Source: an uncultured Lachnospiraceae bacterium | Lineage (GTDB): Bacteria > Bacillota > Clostridia > Lachnospirales > Lachnospiraceae | Assembly (NCBI GenBank): GCA_910578795.1 | Contig: CAJTSD010000020.1 | Location: forward strand, 1-62,056 | DNA: 62,056 nt | Direction of reading: 5' to 3' | Part shown: positions 60,817-62,056 of the stretch, one piece after another | Position numbering within the stretch: position 1 is the stretch's first letter | Layout: every line of letters starts with the position of its first letter | The notes under the pieces: model-generated | The model's input: only the letters and a program-made list of their open reading frames with translations | Database searches by the model: none | What the model was told of the DNA's origin: nothing | Translations under genes and position numbers: made by a program

Positions 60817-61968
60817 TTATATCTGATATATATCATCATGTGTCATTCCATCAGACCCATAAATTCCAAATTCGTTAAATACTTTCCTTAACTCCTCTTG
60901 ATTCACTTCATATTCATTTATATGTGTAACAGCTAATGATTTTGTTGCGTTTACATTCCCCAAATCGGAACAAATCCTGTTTTTTAAATCTTCCAATACC
61001 AGCATACCATATCTTATCGAATCTTGGTATGGGTTTGGCACATTTGTTAAATCGATTATTTTTTCATTGATGTCGGATTTGCTGCACTCTGTATCAAACC
61101 TGCCCGCACCGTGCCTTGTCATATAGGTCCTTGATACATAGCAGACTTCCAGCTCAACTGTCCTATTGCCAATCATATCCATCGAATTTTTGATTCCGGT
61201 ATTACTCGGCGTAAGATGTGGCATATACTCTAAATTATTTTGGTCCAGCAGCAAACCCTGCGCCCCTTCGAAAATTACAGTATCATATGCATCCACAATG
61301 TCCTCTCCTACTGTTTGTACATGCTCCAGCATTTCCAAAAAATCATGGATATAGTTTTCGATAATAATGTCCTTATTCCCTAAAATCTCTGCCCATTTTG
61401 CAGGAATATTTCTGATGCCAAACTGTTGTAACCGGTCGGGAACATATTTTGTTACAATATTGTCAAGCAATTCTCTCATAGCAGGAACGGACCTGTTGGC
61501 AAACCCATAGACCGTATCACTCTGATCCGTTCCTGACCGCACTATCGTTTCAAATATCCCCAAGCCACAACTTCCATGCTTGGCATCACCGCGATATTCC
61601 TCAGCAATCTGATTGATCATCATATCAAACGGGGTTGTAAAACGACAATTCCTGTCGATAAAACACTTTGTTATGATGCCTTTTTCTCTCAGTTCTGATA
61701 ATTCTTTCTGAAAAATAATCGGGTTGACGATAAATTCAGAGGACAAGTAGGTATCCGCACTTTCAAAGCTGCCCGAACCAAAATGGTGAAAAACGTGCCG
61801 GATCCCAAAAGGAGAAACAACCGTATGTCCTCTTTGGCTGCCACCGTTATGGCAAACCACAAGGCACGATTTGCCCTGTTTTTTTGCCTCATGCGCAAAA
61901 TAATCCGTCATAAGCCCCTTGCCCTCATCCCCAAAGTTTGCACCTATCACAATTTTTGCGGTCTTCAT
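60817..61968 (-). CDS. Divergent adenylosuccinate synthetase-like enzyme
   Basis: The start at 61968 follows AAGGAGAAAGG. The 383-aa protein has the P-loop GANFGDEGKGLMTDYFA (the Asp of the catalytic GDEGKG is kept), CHNGGSQRGHTVV in place of the usual GGNNAGHT, LDQNNLEYMPHLTPSNTG and MTRHGAGRFDTEC. Later, the usual Arg-rich loop (TGRxRR) that binds IMP/Asp reads NVPNPYQDSIRYG, and the protein is shorter than housekeeping PurA (about 430). It may make a related succino-purine nucleotide or serve a special pathway. PurZ-like phage enzymes also differ here, but have Ser for the Asp. The Nudix/NrtR gene lies 38 bases downstream and may share its transcript. Confidence 0.75.
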   Translation of the reverse strand: MKTAKIVIGANFGDEGKGLMTDYFAHEAKKQGKSCLVVCHNGGSQRGHTVVSPFGIRHVFHHFGSGSFESADTYLSSEFIVNPIIFQKELSELREKGIITKCFIDRNCRFTTPFDMMINQIAEEYRGDAKHGSCGLGIFETIVRSGTDQSDTVYGFANRSVPAMRELLDNIVTKYVPDRLQQFGIRNIPAKWAEILGNKDIIIENYIHDFLEMLEHVQTVGEDIVDAYDTVIFEGAQGLLLDQNNLEYMPHLTPSNTGIKNSMDMIGNRTVELEVCYVSRTYMTRHGAGRFDTECSKSDINEKIIDLTNVPNPYQDSIRYGMLVLEDLKNRICSDLGNVNATKSLAVTHINEYEVNQEELRKVFNEFGIYGSDGMTHDDIYQI

Positions 61969-62056
61969 ACAATCCTTTCTCCTTTTCACATTAAAATTCC
62001 ACTAGTGTACTGTCTGCTTCATATCTGGTAAAACTCCGCAGAATATTTTCCTGAGA

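Noticed and set aside
60817..61968. Direct naming of the adenylosuccinate synthetase-like gene as phage-type purZ
   Set aside because: The P-loop reads GDEGKG with the catalytic Asp retained, whereas PurZ enzymes carry Ser there; only the other loops are reminiscent.

Overview
The window looks like a chromosome segment from a pectin-degrading, motile Firmicute of the Lachnospiraceae, most like Lachnospira / [Eubacterium] eligens. The clues are moderate-to-low GC, AT-rich intergenic DNA, strong AGGAGG ribosome binding sites, very large secreted pectinases with Glu/Ser/Thr-rich linkers and 'YTGK...YKNN...GTA' Ig-like repeats, a flagellin lysine methylase, an anaerobic NrdG, a DUF6128-like protein, and CdaR/MsmX sugar regulation. 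The species is an inference from gene content.

Region 1 (1-33.6 kb) is a pectinolysis island. A truncated IS110-family transposase with a structured upstream non-coding region sits at the left edge. Four secreted pectinases follow, all on the minus strand, most with a visible terminator of their own: a 2791-aa PL9-type pectate lyase, a 911-aa and a 2084-aa CE8 pectinesterase, and a 3819-aa protein combining one CE8 pectinesterase, two SGNH/CE12-type esterases and one PL1 pectate lyase. Between and beside them are an AbrB/RelE-type toxin-antitoxin pair and three decayed genes (a HEPN ribonuclease-like gene, an Rpn/PD-(D/E)XK gene and an AAA-ATPase/PDDEXK gene), so the island carries scars of mobile or conflict genes.

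Region 2 (33.6-47.5 kb) is housekeeping and signalling: proS, an HD-GYP protein with a degenerate receiver domain, a 27-aa holin-like peptide with a convergent antisense promoter (candidate type I toxin-antitoxin), a FliB-like methylase, thiT under a TPP riboswitch with an elaborate leader, a chemotaxis receptor, a class I aminotransferase, an AI-2E-type membrane protein, a transglutaminase-like exported protein divergent from nrdG, and a DUF6128-like protein.

Region 3 (47.5-62 kb) holds genes linked to carbohydrate control and signalling: a CdaR-type regulator, an MsmX/UgpC-type shared sugar ABC ATPase, a YesL-like membrane protein, a double-HD protein, a GNAT enzyme, a D-lactate dehydrogenase-like enzyme, an HPr paralogue lacking the catalytic His but keeping the regulatory Ser (Crh-like), a hybrid histidine kinase with its response regulator, spmB without spmA, a LytTR regulator, a Q/N-rich membrane protein, a Nudix/NrtR-like regulator and a divergent adenylosuccinate synthetase.

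A working picture, which is inference: the giant surface or secreted enzymes de-esterify and cleave pectin outside the cell, MsmX could energise uptake of the oligogalacturonides, and CdaR plus the Crh-like HPr could tune carbon use. No tRNA, rRNA or CRISPR array was seen.
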